64,000 bases of DNA from Hyphomicrobium_A sp963817485 (GTDB taxonomy: Bacteria; Pseudomonadota; Alphaproteobacteria; Rhizobiales; Hyphomicrobiaceae), in assembly GCA_963817485.1 (NCBI GenBank), contig CAWFOR010000020.1, positions 62,001 to 126,000 of the forward strand, in the 5' to 3' direction. The translations under genes were made by a program, and so were the position numbers. The notes beneath the pieces were generated by a model. It saw only the letters and a list, made by a program, of their open reading frames with translations. It was not told where the DNA came from and did not search any database. Positions within the stretch are counted from its first letter, which is position 1. Every line of letters begins with the position of its first letter. This document shows positions 12,198 through 20,697 of this stretch, piece by piece.

Positions 12198-12214
12198 ATG
12201 CTCTTCTTGAGCAT
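12198..12214. promoter_or_regulatory. Operator-like palindrome 1 upstream of nadA
   Basis: ATGCTC-N5-GAGCAT is a perfect inverted repeat located 18 bases before the nadA start, close to the ribosome-binding site. It shares its half-site with the second palindrome at 12263-12279. It is probably bound by the adjacent NadQ-type regulator. Confidence 0.75.
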
Positions 12215-12254
12215 TTCTAGGCCGTCAAAAGGGCCGGCGATGATGCCGGTAGAT

Positions 12255-12284
12255 GCTATATAATGCTCAGTTTGAGTATTCCAA
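12255..12284 (-). promoter_or_regulatory. Putative sigma-70-type promoter of nadABC
   Basis: On the reverse strand TTGGAA (12284-12279) and TATAGC (12260-12255) are separated by 18 bases. This would start transcription near 12248 and leave a leader of about 70 bases. Palindrome 2 fills the spacer between the two hexamers, so a bound repressor would block polymerase. Confidence 0.5.
12263..12279. promoter_or_regulatory. Operator-like palindrome 2 upstream of nadA
   Basis: ATGCTC-N5-GAGTAT, one mismatch from perfect symmetry, is centred 65 bases from palindrome 1 (about six helical turns). It overlaps the predicted nadA core promoter. Shared half-sites and position argue for one regulator binding both sites. 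Confidence 0.72.
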
Positions 12285-12401
12285 GCTCCCAGGAACACTA
12301 CGGCATCTGTCGATGCCTGGCCAGCCTGGAAAATTCGGAAACCCCCTTAGGCGTTCAATCCCCCGAGGCGCACCGAGCGCTCCCCGCAGCGCTTTGGGCG
12401 T

Positions 12402-13433
12402 TCAAGCTTTGCCTGGCTTCACACGCACCCCCGGTGCCGGCCGCTCGAGCAGAACTTCGCGGCGGAAGCGGTAAAGCTTTGCGGGCCGTCCCCCGGTCCG
12501 CATCTTGACCTCGCCCGTCGGCTCGACCAGTCCCGCCCCCTCGACGAGTCTGCGGAAGTTCTGCTTGTGCAGATGCGGACCAAGAATGGCTTCCACCGTT
12601 CTCTGCAGCTCAAACAGCGTGAACTCGTCCGGCATCAGCTCGAAGATCACCGGGCGGTATTTGATCTTGGCGCGCACGCGGCCGATGGCGGTCGCAAGAA
12701 CGCGCCGATGATCGAATCGCATCGGTGCACCGAGCCGCGGACGATCGCTCCACAGGCGGGCTGCTTCGCGCCCGTCGCGGCTTGCCTCCTCGACGAGGCC
12801 CGCCTCGTAGAGCAGCTCGAAGCGGTCGAGCACCTTCTCCTCGTCCCAGGCCGCCCCGTCGAAGCCGAAGCAGATGCGCACGCGCTCCTGCCGGCTGACG
12901 GGACGTGCAGGCGTTGGCCGCTGCGGCGGGCGCGCAGCCCACTCCTTGAGACGCGGCTCGATCGAGGAGTCGAGGATCTCCGGGCGCCCTTTGCGCCAGT
13001 CCTCCCATGGGAAGTAGTGGTACCAACTGCGCCAAGCGCCGTGCTGTGCTTCGAGCGCGGGCTTAGCCTGCGTGAGCGCGAGGTAGCCGATCGACACGAC
13101 GTGCGGGCCAACGTCTCCCGGCTCGGCGTGACGTCCGCGATCCCCGAACGTGTAGAGCTGCTCGGCATAGCCGAGGTCTAGTCCCGTCTGCTGGCGCACC
13201 CAGGCGCGCAAGCCGATTTCGAAAGTACGGTGCTGTATTGGTGAGAACGTGCCGAACGGAAGTCCGTCATCGCCCTCCCCCCGTATGATGAGAACGACCG
13301 GCTCGTTCTGTGATACGGCGATAATCGCAGCGTTGAGACCTATCTCGACAGCCGCAGGCTCCGAGCGGGTCTCCGCGTGCATCTGACGATCGACGGTCAC
13401 GGCCGGTCGCTTCAACTGCGCGGGCGAGTTCAT
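12402..13433 (-). CDS. nadQ: NadQ-type transcriptional regulator of NAD synthesis (Nudix-like domain + winged helix)
   Basis: A 343-residue protein with a Nudix-like N-terminal domain (about residues 20-170, GLPFGTFSPIQHRTFEIGLRAW) and a C-terminal winged-helix region (about 250-330, FTLFELQRTVEAILG then NFRRLVEGAGLVEPTG). This architecture, in alphaproteobacteria and beside nadABC, matches the COG4111/NadQ regulators of NAD biosynthesis. The Nudix fold presumably senses an NAD-related metabolite rather than hydrolysing one; no complete catalytic Nudix box is visible. The ATG at 13433 has CGGAG upstream. It is transcribed in the same direction as nadA and separated from it by about 220 bases holding the two operator-like sites. 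Confidence 0.8.
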   Translation of the reverse strand: MNSPAQLKRPAVTVDRQMHAETRSEPAAVEIGLNAAIIAVSQNEPVVLIIRGEGDDGLPFGTFSPIQHRTFEIGLRAWVRQQTGLDLGYAEQLYTFGDRGRHAEPGDVGPHVVSIGYLALTQAKPALEAQHGAWRSWYHYFPWEDWRKGRPEILDSSIEPRLKEWAARPPQRPTPARPVSRQERVRICFGFDGAAWDEEKVLDRFELLYEAGLVEEASRDGREAARLWSDRPRLGAPMRFDHRRVLATAIGRVRAKIKYRPVIFELMPDEFTLFELQRTVEAILGPHLHKQNFRRLVEGAGLVEPTGEVKMRTGGRPAKLYRFRREVLLERPAPGVRVKPGKA

Positions 13434-13538
13434 GCTTTTGCTCCGGTGTGTGGAGCCCCCCAATGAGGCTGGGGTACGGCCTGATCGTGGCCCTTTTCGG
13501 ATCGGTGGGCGCAGAACGTATTCTCCACGCTGAGCAAT

Positions 13539-14192
13539 TTATAAATCACTGCCTTGCTCGACGAGCCACTGGAATCGGGCGAGGAACTCCCGCTGGGCCT
13601 CATCCGTCGGCAGCGGGCTCAAGCTTTCCACGGCCTCAGCAAGCTCCGGCGAGACCTTGCCGGGGTCGCCGAAAAATTGGGTTGCCTCGGCCCTGGAGAA
13701 GCCCGCAAGCCGGCTCGCCTCGTAGTAGGCGGCGACGCGATCGCACGCCTTGATACCCGCTCGAATAGGCTCCGGCAGCTCGCGCGGCAGACCGAATCGC
13801 TCGTGGATCGCCGCGAGCAGGCGCAGCTCGAAAGCCTTGTAATCGAGGCCGATCGCCGTCTTGAACGGGCTGATCAGGTCGCCGATCACGTATTCCGGCG
13901 CATCGTGCAGCAGCGTCGCGAGCCGCCAGCGCGCCGGCCAATCGGGGTAGCGCGCGCCCGCGATCTCATCGACGAGCAGCGCATGCTGGGCAACGGAAAA
14001 GGCGTGCGCGCCGAGCGTCTGGCCATTCCAGCGGGCGACGCGGGCGAGACCGTGCGCGATGTCCTCGATCGCGACGTCGGCGGGCTTGGGATCGAGCAGG
14101 TCGAGTCGGCGCCCGGAGAGCATCCGCTGCCAGGCGCGCGTCTGTGCCGTTGAAGTGTCGACAGCACGCGGGTCGGTCGCAGTCTTTTTCAT
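13539..14192 (-). CDS. HD-domain phosphohydrolase, YfbR-like
   Basis: A 217-residue HD-superfamily protein. Metal-binding residues are visible as H in VAQHALLV, HD in ATLLHDAPE and a later D in KACDRVAA. The arrangement resembles YfbR/YedJ-type 5'-nucleotidases acting on deoxynucleoside monophosphates, though the exact substrate is not certain. It starts 9 bases after the tag stop and so is the third gene of a ygfZ-tag-HD operon. Confidence 0.8.
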   Translation of the reverse strand: MKKTATDPRAVDTSTAQTRAWQRMLSGRRLDLLDPKPADVAIEDIAHGLARVARWNGQTLGAHAFSVAQHALLVDEIAGARYPDWPARWRLATLLHDAPEYVIGDLISPFKTAIGLDYKAFELRLLAAIHERFGLPRELPEPIRAGIKACDRVAAYYEASRLAGFSRAEATQFFGDPGKVSPELAEAVESLSPLPTDEAQREFLARFQWLVEQGSDL

Positions 14193-14201
14193 GGTCTCAA
14201 C

Positions 14202-14810
14202 TCAGGGCTTCACCTTCGCGAGCTGCAGCTTCGCGCACGGGCCGTGGCGGTGGCAGCTCACGAGGTGGTCGTTGACCATCCCGGCCGACTGCATGAACGC
14301 GTACATCGTCGTCGGCCCGACGAAGCGGAAGCCTTCGGCCTTCAAAGCCTTGGAGATGCGCTTCGATGTCTCCGTCTCGGCCGGAATATCAGACATCGTC
14401 TTGTGCCGGTTCTGCACCGGGCCGTTGTCGAGAAAGCCCCAGAGGAACGCCTTGAGCGAGGTGCGCTCGCGGAGCTTGGCGTAGGCCTTGGCGTTGTCGA
14501 TCGTCGCCTCGATCTTGGCGCGGTTGCGGATGATGCCCTCGTCCTTCATCAGCCGCTCCACGTCACGCTTGCCGAAACGGGCGATGCGCTCGGCATCGAA
14601 GTGCGCGAAGGCGCGGCGGAAGGTCTCGCGCCGCCGCAGGATGGTGAGCCACGAGAGGCCCGCCTGGAAGCCCTCGAGGACGAGCTTTTCAAACAGGGCT
14701 GTGTCCTTAGTCAGCGGCACGCCCCATTCGACGTCGTGATAGCGGCGGTATTCGATGTCGTCGCCGGCCCACGGGCAGCGGACGAGGCCATCTTGCGACT
14801 TTGAGCTCAT
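14202..14810 (-). CDS. tag: DNA-3-methyladenine glycosylase I
   Basis: A 202-residue base-excision enzyme that removes 3-methyladenine from alkylated DNA. The Tag zinc-site residues are apparent: Cys12 (RCPWAGDD), His25 (YHDVEWG) and the C-terminal CHRHGPC block. The catalytic-core block GFQAGLSWLTILRRRE and QNRHKTMSDIP are typical. The start overlaps the ygfZ stop as ATGA, so translation is coupled. Confidence 0.95.
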   Translation of the reverse strand: MSSKSQDGLVRCPWAGDDIEYRRYHDVEWGVPLTKDTALFEKLVLEGFQAGLSWLTILRRRETFRRAFAHFDAERIARFGKRDVERLMKDEGIIRNRAKIEATIDNAKAYAKLRERTSLKAFLWGFLDNGPVQNRHKTMSDIPAETETSKRISKALKAEGFRFVGPTTMYAFMQSAGMVNDHLVSCHRHGPCAKLQLAKVKP

Positions 14811-15715
14811 GCGGCCGGGGTTCCTGCCGGCGCGGGCGCCGGGGCGAGCGAGAACGTGGCCCAGCTCGGCAGCTCGATGCGAACGGGGACATCGCCGGCG
14901 CGCAGAGCTTCGCCCTTCTGCGCGAACTCCGCGACGCGGTCGATGCGAACGAGCGCAAGCCCATGCTCACCCTCGATCGAGCCGAGCGTGCCGATCTCGA
15001 CGGCGCCTGCAGCGATAGGGGCTCCCGGGGCCGGCAACGCGCTCGTGCCCACGACCGGGACAATGCGCTTCCTCGTCGTGCCGCGGTTCTTCATGCGCGC
15101 GACGACCTCTTGTCCTACGTAGCAGCCCTTGGTGAAGGAGACGCCGGCAAGCTGGTCAAACAGCGCCTCGTGCGGGAACGTATCGCCGAAGGCGTAGTCC
15201 TTGCCGCCTTCCGGCACGCCGAGCCCGATGCGGTGCGCGTGATACTCGTCCTGCGTGGCGCTGTCGGCTTCCTCGTTGGCGAGGGCCCAATCGGAGCCGA
15301 TCGTCACGAGCTCGCGCGAGCCGAGCGCCGGCAGCCGCGGATCGGCGAACAGGAGCGGCGCCTTGCCGGTGCCGTGCGGCTCGTATTTGCCGCCCCAGAT
15401 CGCCGCGACGGTATAGTCGGAGGAGACGTCGCGGACGTCGGCCTTGGCGCGCAGCTTGTAGAGCATGAACCGGTCAGCGAGCGCCCCTGCCTTGTCGCGT
15501 GCGGTCTCGAGCAGGAATCCGTCGGGGGTGCGAACGACGAAGAAGTCGAACAGGATCTTGCCCTGGGGTGTCAGCAACCCAGCATGCATCGCGGGTTGCT
15601 TTTCGAGTAGACCCATGTCGTTGGTGACAACGCCCTGCAGCAACTTGCTGGCGTCCTCGCCCGTAACGCTGACCACGCCTCGGTCGGGAAGCAGCGCTAT
15701 TCTGGTGTCGGTCAT
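14807..15715 (-). CDS. ygfZ: Folate-binding protein YgfZ (Fe-S cluster maintenance)
   Basis: A 302-residue GcvT-like folate-binding protein with the family signature KGCYVGQE, containing the conserved Cys. YgfZ helps assemble or repair Fe-S enzymes with tetrahydrofolate. The ATG at 15715 has GGGGAA upstream; an upstream in-frame start at 15739 is less likely. It is the first gene of the ygfZ-tag-HD operon, divergent from pyrC with about 80 bases between the starts. Confidence 0.92.
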   Translation of the reverse strand: MTDTRIALLPDRGVVSVTGEDASKLLQGVVTNDMGLLEKQPAMHAGLLTPQGKILFDFFVVRTPDGFLLETARDKAGALADRFMLYKLRAKADVRDVSSDYTVAAIWGGKYEPHGTGKAPLLFADPRLPALGSRELVTIGSDWALANEEADSATQDEYHAHRIGLGVPEGGKDYAFGDTFPHEALFDQLAGVSFTKGCYVGQEVVARMKNRGTTRKRIVPVVGTSALPAPGAPIAAGAVEIGTLGSIEGEHGLALVRIDRVAEFAQKGEALRAGDVPVRIELPSWATFSLAPAPAPAGTPAA

Positions 15716-15796
15716 CGAATTTCCCCGCTCGGGTTGCAAGCGCCGATCAATTTACGTATGCGGGCGGGCAGCGGGACGCAAGCCGCGGGAGACAGG

Positions 15797-17125
15797 ATGG
15801 CGCAATCTTTCGATCTCGTGCTCAAAGGGGCAACCGTCGTCAACCACGACGGGGAGGGCGTGCGGGACGTCGCCATCAGTGGCGGGCGCATTGCCGCCCT
15901 AGGGGAGCTTGGATCGGCCGCCGCGGCAGAGACGGTCGACGTCCGCGGCCTGCATATCCTGCCCGGCGTCATCGACACTCAGGTGCATTTCCGCGAGCCA
16001 GGGCTCGAGCACAAGGAGGACCTCGAGACGGGCAGCCGCGCGGCTGTGCTCGGCGGGGTCACGGCCGTGTTCGAGATGCCCAACACCAAGCCGCTGACGA
16101 CAACCGCCGTGACGCTTGCCGACAAGGTTACGCGCGCCAGGAACCGCATGTTCTGCGATTTCGCGTTCTACGTCGGCGGCACGCGCGAGAACATCGGCGA
16201 CATCCCCGCGCTCGAGCGACTCGAGGGCTCGGCCGGCATCAAGGTGTTCATGGGCTCATCGACCGGAGACCTCCTGGTCGACGACGAAGCCTCGCTCGCA
16301 CAAATCGTCGCAAACCTGAGCCGCCGCGCCGCCTTCCACGCCGAGGACGAAGCGCGCCTCAAGGAGCGCATGGGCCTGCGCCGCCCCGGCGATCCGTCAT
16401 CGCATCCCGAGTGGCGGGACGCGCAAGCCGCGCTCATCGCGACCACGCGTCTCGTTAGACTCGCCGAGCGCTACAAAAAGCGCGTGCACATTCTGCACGT
16501 CTCGACCGCGGACGAGATGGCGTTCCTTTCCGACCACAAGGGCTGGGCAAGCGTCGAGGTGACGCCGCACCATCTGACGCTGGTCGCACCCGACTGCTAC
16601 CGCGAGCTTGGCACGTACGCGCAGATGAACCCGCCCGTGCGCGACGAAGCGCATCGCCGCGCCATCTGGGCGGCGCTGTCGTCCGGCGTCGTCGACGTGC
16701 TCGGTTCCGACCACGCGCCGCACACGCGCGAGGAGAAGGACCACGCCTATCCCGCCTCTCACTCCGGCATGACAGGCGTCCAGACGCTCGTGCCCATCAT
16801 GCTCGATCACGTGAATGCGGGGCGGCTGTCGCTCGCTCGCTTTGTCGACCTGACGAGCGCCGGCCCACAGCGGCTCTTCGGCCTCCGCGGCAAGGGCCGC
16901 ATCGCGGTGGGCTACGACGCCGATCTCACCATCGTCGACATGAAGCGCAGCGAGACCATCACGAACGCGTGGATCGCGAGCCGCTGCGGTTGGACGCCCT
17001 ATGATGGCCGCAAGGTGACCGGCTGGCCGGTCGGCACGTTCGTGCGCGGGCGCCGCGTCGTGTGGGAGGGCGAGATCGCGGGCCCTGCCCACGGCGCCCC
17101 CGTCGGCTTCTTCGAGGGCGTGTAG
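15797..17125 (+). CDS. pyrC: Dihydroorotase-family amidohydrolase
   Basis: A 442-residue cyclic amidohydrolase. Metal-site residues are in VIDTQVHFREPG, the strand with HILHVS, and the C-terminal DHAPH. The sequence KVFMGSSTG and the insertion after FHAEDEARLKERM are typical of dihydroorotase paralogs (PyrC class I). It converts carbamoyl aspartate to dihydroorotate if it is the true pyrimidine enzyme. Related hydantoinases or allantoinases cannot be fully excluded, since no pyr genes are adjacent. The ATG at 15797 follows CGGGAGA. Confidence 0.85.
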   Translation: MAQSFDLVLKGATVVNHDGEGVRDVAISGGRIAALGELGSAAAAETVDVRGLHILPGVIDTQVHFREPGLEHKEDLETGSRAAVLGGVTAVFEMPNTKPLTTTAVTLADKVTRARNRMFCDFAFYVGGTRENIGDIPALERLEGSAGIKVFMGSSTGDLLVDDEASLAQIVANLSRRAAFHAEDEARLKERMGLRRPGDPSSHPEWRDAQAALIATTRLVRLAERYKKRVHILHVSTADEMAFLSDHKGWASVEVTPHHLTLVAPDCYRELGTYAQMNPPVRDEAHRRAIWAALSSGVVDVLGSDHAPHTREEKDHAYPASHSGMTGVQTLVPIMLDHVNAGRLSLARFVDLTSAGPQRLFGLRGKGRIAVGYDADLTIVDMKRSETITNAWIASRCGWTPYDGRKVTGWPVGTFVRGRRVVWEGEIAGPAHGAPVGFFEGV

Positions 17126-17153
17126 AGCCCTCTCCCGCGGCCCGGGCGAACAA

Positions 17154-17300
17154 GTCCACCTCTCCCAGAGGGAGAGGTCGCGAGCGCGCTTTCGCGGGGC
17201 GAGCGGGTAAGGGGTACACCCCAACGAATGCGCCACCCCTCACCCGGCTGTCGTGCTGCGCACGCCGCCGACCTCTCCCCCTGGGAGAGGTGGAGTGGAC
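17154..17300. repeat. Palindromic intergenic element, copy 1
   Basis: The outer arms 17154-17180 and about 17269-17300 are near-perfect inverse complements built on CCACCTCTCCCAG and CTGGGAGAGGTGG. Each arm contains its own smaller palindrome, and an internal pair is seen as GCGAGCGGGTAAGGGGT with ACCCCTCACCCG. The same design recurs at 33465-33621. It looks like a non-autonomous dispersed repeat; lying between two convergent genes it could also terminate transcription. Confidence 0.8.
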
Positions 17301-17313
17301 CACTGCTCCAAAT

Positions 17314-18216
17314 CTAGTATCGCTGCGGTACGGTGCGACCGTACGCCGGCGGCGCGTAGTCGTCGTACCGGCGCAGCGGCGGCGCGGACACCGACTCCAC
17401 CGAGGGCGGCAGCCGCCTGACCACGGTCACGGGCGTGCCGATCGGCGCTAGCATGGCGAGATGCAGCACGTGCTCGTTCATCATGCGGAAGCAGCCGGAC
17501 GAAGCCGCGCGCCCCAGCGAGTTGGGATCGTTGGTGCCGTGGATGCGGTAGAGAGTCTTACCGAGATAGAGCGCGAGCGCGCCGAGCGGATTGTTGATGC
17601 CGCCGGTCATTTTCTCCGGCACGCGCGGGTCGCGCGCCATCATCTCTTTCGGCGGATACCAGTCGGGCCACTCCTGCCTGCGGCTGATGACCTCCGTGCC
17701 GGTCCAGGAGAAGCCCTCACGCCCGACCGAGATCGGATACTGGTAGGCCTCGTTCGGCGACAGGATGAAGTAGAGCTTGCGCCCGGCGGTATCGATGACG
17801 ATGGATCTCGGCGGAAAGCTCGAGCGGAATGCGATGCGTGGAGGCGCGCGCGGGGTGATGAACGGGCGTGAGCCGCCGTCGCGGACCTCGCCGTAGCCGC
17901 CGCGCGGCTGCTGCGGCGGACGTTCGTCATAGTAGCGGTCGTCGTCGTTGCCGCGGTCATCCTGCCACTCGCGGTCGCGATCGGGCTCCACGCGGTCGTA
18001 GCCATCGTTGTAGTAGGGGTCGTGGCGCTGCTGGCCCCAGGGGTTCTGGCCGCCATTATACGAGCGCTCGCCGTAGTACGGCCGCTCACCGTAGTAAGGC
18101 TGGTCGCCGTAGTAGGGGCGGTCGCCGTAGCGGTCCCAGCCAGGATACCACTGCGCGGATGCGGGCGCGGCGACGCTCGCGACCGCCATCGACGCCAAGG
18201 CCATACGCCAGATCAT
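17314..18216 (-). CDS. Secreted L,D-transpeptidase (YkuD domain)
   Basis: A 300-residue periplasmic cell-wall crosslinking enzyme. The signal peptide covers residues 1-22. Then comes a Tyr/Gly/Arg-rich linker with a repeated PYYGERPYYGE-type unit to about residue 110. The YkuD domain follows (SIVIDTAGRKLYFIL), with the catalytic HGTNDP and SSGCFRM motif (Cys nucleophile). It may form 3-3 crosslinks or attach proteins to peptidoglycan. The Tyr-rich repeat is unusual and may bind wall or self-associate. The C-terminal tail is also Pro/Tyr-rich. Confidence 0.9.
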   Translation of the reverse strand: MIWRMALASMAVASVAAPASAQWYPGWDRYGDRPYYGDQPYYGERPYYGERSYNGGQNPWGQQRHDPYYNDGYDRVEPDRDREWQDDRGNDDDRYYDERPPQQPRGGYGEVRDGGSRPFITPRAPPRIAFRSSFPPRSIVIDTAGRKLYFILSPNEAYQYPISVGREGFSWTGTEVISRRQEWPDWYPPKEMMARDPRVPEKMTGGINNPLGALALYLGKTLYRIHGTNDPNSLGRAASSGCFRMMNEHVLHLAMLAPIGTPVTVVRRLPPSVESVSAPPLRRYDDYAPPAYGRTVPQRY

Positions 18217-18338
18217 TCCGCAGTCCCCTCTGCGTACGGAAGCTCAACTCAGCCGCCACGAGCTTTCGGTGCCGGCCGCCCACCTTACCATTTGGGAAAA
18301 TGTTTATTGGGCGCAAGATGAACCGAGGCTGCACGCCC

Positions 18339-18968
18339 TCACTCGCCCTTACGGAACGAATGCCAGGTGCCGTCCGCGCCGATGGTCAGCCGCCACCACG
18401 TCCACTTCTTCTTCTCGTGCATCGATTTGGCGGCTTCGGGGCTGACGAGGCGCAAGAGATCGACCTCCTCGGCGGGGGTGAGCGCGTCGAGCTTGGCCTC
18501 GGCAAGATAGGGCCAGACGTAGATCAGATTGTTCTCCGGGTCCTTTCCGAGCGGCACCGACGCATGCCTCATCTGGAGCATATTGGCGAGCGCCGCCAGC
18601 ACCTCGCGCCCCTCGCCGTCGCCGGAGGTTTTCTTCCAATAGGCGATCGGATCGTCGTTAGTGTTGGGAGTGACATCCGGCTTCATCTCGTTCCATTCGA
18701 GCGGCACCCGCAGCTCCTCGATGTGTCCCGAGAGAGCGGCAGCGAGGATTGCTTCCCGCATCTCCTCCACCGCTCCCGGGAGCGGCTTCTCCTTCGCCGC
18801 GAGCGGCTTGGGCAGCTTCGGCGGCTCGTGCGGAGTGCCGCTATCTTGTGGCACGGCGCCAGGACCGCGCCCTTCCAGCGCACCGGCCGGGCTGCGATAG
18901 ACAATGAGAAGCCCCGCCAGTACCAATACCAATAAGCGGCTTGAGCATAACGCGGCGAGACGCAGCAT
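18339..18968 (-). CDS. Conserved secreted or membrane-anchored protein of unknown function
   Basis: A 209-residue protein. Residues about 8-25 form a hydrophobic signal or anchor (LLVLVLAGLLIVY), followed by a Pro-rich linker and a globular domain with a WNEMKPDV...IAYWKKTSGDGEGR segment and a C-terminal KKWTWWRLTIGADGTWHSF. The end resembles a small beta-strand module. I do not recognise a named family. It lies alone between the L,D-transpeptidase and the LysE gene. Confidence 0.75.
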   Translation of the reverse strand: MLRLAALCSSRLLVLVLAGLLIVYRSPAGALEGRGPGAVPQDSGTPHEPPKLPKPLAAKEKPLPGAVEEMREAILAAALSGHIEELRVPLEWNEMKPDVTPNTNDDPIAYWKKTSGDGEGREVLAALANMLQMRHASVPLGKDPENNLIYVWPYLAEAKLDALTPAEEVDLLRLVSPEAAKSMHEKKKWTWWRLTIGADGTWHSFRKGE

Positions 18969-19111
18969 CAGCTAGCTCCAGTGGCGCGAGAGGTGGCGCT
19001 GCTGACGACGGCGTCCTCGAGCGGTGCCGTCGTCGCGGACGATTTCAGGAGAGCAACCCCTGCGCCGCGCATGCCTTCGCGCCTCGGTGCGTGGCTGACA
19101 AGGGAACGTGA

Positions 19112-19774
19112 ATGCATTTTCTGCCTAACCCTCTCATCATTCCCGTCGGCATCATCATCGGAATCCTTGTCTCCGCTCCCGTCGGCCCCGTCAACGTGCT
19201 CTGCATCCAGCGGGCGATCGAGCGCGGCTTCTGGGGCGGGATTGCGGCTGGCCTCGGCGCCATGCTCGGCGACGGGCTTGTTGCGCTCTGCGCGGCGCTC
19301 GGCGTCGGCGCGATCTCGGGCGCGGTGCAGTACCACCGCCTGACCATTCAGGTGCTGGGCGGGCTCGTGCTCGTCGCCTTCGGTGCGCGGCTGTTCTTCG
19401 CCACGCCTCGCATCGTGCCCATGGCGATGGGTGCCCGCGCGGAGACGCTGCGCGACTTCGTCTGGGACATCCCGCAGACGTTCCTTCTTACGATCACCAA
19501 TCCCGGTGCGGTGCTGGGACTGTTCGCCATCTTCGGCGGCGTTTCGAGCTTCGTCGAGGTCGAGAGCTACGTCGACGCGCTGACCATTGTCGCGGCCGTG
19601 ATGGGCGGCAGCTTCCTGTGGTGGTTCAGCTTATCGCACCTGATAGGGCGCTTCCGCCACCTGCTGAATGAGCAGCGGCTGCGGCTCATCAATCAGATCA
19701 CAGGGCTGCTGCTGCTCGGCTTCGGCGTGCTGCTTATCGGCGAAGTGCTGCTGAAGCGGCTAGGAATGCTGTAG
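19112..19774 (+). CDS. LysE family exporter
   Basis: A 220-residue inner-membrane protein with six hydrophobic segments. The N-terminal IGILVSAPVGPVNVLCIQRAIERGFWGG is the hallmark of the LysE/RhtB superfamily that exports amino acids and related metabolites. The second half starts at FLLTITNPGAVLGLFAIF. The substrate cannot be inferred. Confidence 0.88.
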   Translation: MHFLPNPLIIPVGIIIGILVSAPVGPVNVLCIQRAIERGFWGGIAAGLGAMLGDGLVALCAALGVGAISGAVQYHRLTIQVLGGLVLVAFGARLFFATPRIVPMAMGARAETLRDFVWDIPQTFLLTITNPGAVLGLFAIFGGVSSFVEVESYVDALTIVAAVMGGSFLWWFSLSHLIGRFRHLLNEQRLRLINQITGLLLLGFGVLLIGEVLLKRLGML

Positions 19775-19783
19775 GCGCCGGAG

Positions 19784-20032
19784 CTACTGTCGCGTGCGAT
19801 GGAGCGTGAACTCGCCCACGTTGATTCGCTGCTCCAATCCGCGGGCTAGCTTGACGACCGCGTCCTCCCCGAAATTGGCAACGAGGTCGGTCAGCGCCGT
19901 GAACAGCGCGGCATACGCCATCTGCTCGGGCGGCACGCCGCATTCGGTCCCCTCGTCCCAGGCAGCGAGAATGAGGTTTAACGCCTTAAAGGATGAATTG
20001 TCGGGATCCAATCCCTCGAACGTTTGCTGCAT
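19784..20032 (-). CDS. Small conserved protein of unknown function
   Basis: An 82-residue acidic, probably helical cytoplasmic protein. The ATG at 20032 follows GGGAGGGAACCC, which decides against the upstream in-frame start at 20062. It has no signal, membrane segment or recognisable motif. It is convergent with the LysE gene, 9 bases from its stop. Confidence 0.6.
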   Translation of the reverse strand: MQQTFEGLDPDNSSFKALNLILAAWDEGTECGVPPEQMAYAALFTALTDLVANFGEDAVVKLARGLEQRINVGEFTLHRTRQ

Positions 20033-20196
20033 GGGTTCCCTCCCGGATACGCGCCCGGCCAACCCGTCCTTGCCCCCGCAAGTTTGTGTGACGGATCGCC
20101 TGAGCCGCGTCGATTAGCAGTCGATCCTCATAACACGCATATGTGCGCCAAAAAGGGGCACGCCCCGTTCACGGTAAACGGCGGGGGTACGCTCCC

Positions 20197-20592
20197 TCAG
20201 GGCACCGATTTCACGAGGCCGTCGGCGATCTGCGCACCCTCGGTGAGGAAGCGATTGATGGCGTTCTGGGCCGATGGGCTGCAGGTGTTATAGGTGCGGC
20301 TGTAGCTGCGGTAGCCCTTGTTGAAGCTCCGCGTGAGCCGGGCTTTGCGGAGCGCGGTTGAGCCCTCGGCCTGCAGGAGCTCGCCCATACGCTGGCGCCA
20401 GGCCTGCCCCTCGTCGGCGCCGCACAGCTCGCGCAGGTAGTGCACCGCGCCGAGGATCTCCGACAGGCGGAACAGGCGATCGTCGTAGGGCTTGGTGTCG
20501 GGCGAGGCCGCGCGCACGGGAACCACCGACGCGCATAGAAGCGCGGCACACGCGAGCAGCAAACTTGCGAGGGAAAGACGAGAGGTCGGCAT
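20197..20592 (-). CDS. Secreted TIGR02301-like protein
   Basis: A 131-residue protein with a clear signal peptide (residues 1-28, SLLLACAALLCASVVPVRA). The mature domain has YDDRLFRLSEILGAVHYLRELCG and a C-terminal RTYNTCSPSAQNAINRFL. This pattern matches the alphaproteobacterial TIGR02301 family of unknown function. Two mature Cys may pair. It is divergent from the SRAP gene, about 105 bases apart. An alternative start lies 18 bases upstream. Confidence 0.78.
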   Translation of the reverse strand: MPTSRLSLASLLLACAALLCASVVPVRAASPDTKPYDDRLFRLSEILGAVHYLRELCGADEGQAWRQRMGELLQAEGSTALRKARLTRSFNKGYRSYSRTYNTCSPSAQNAINRFLTEGAQIADGLVKSVP

Positions 20593-20697
20593 GGTAGGCA
20601 ACCCTAGCATCGATTCTGGACATTGGCGCGGCAACGGGCCGGCGGGAATCTCGCCGCACGGCTTCTCCCGCCGCGCGCGGATGTTTACATTAGGCGC

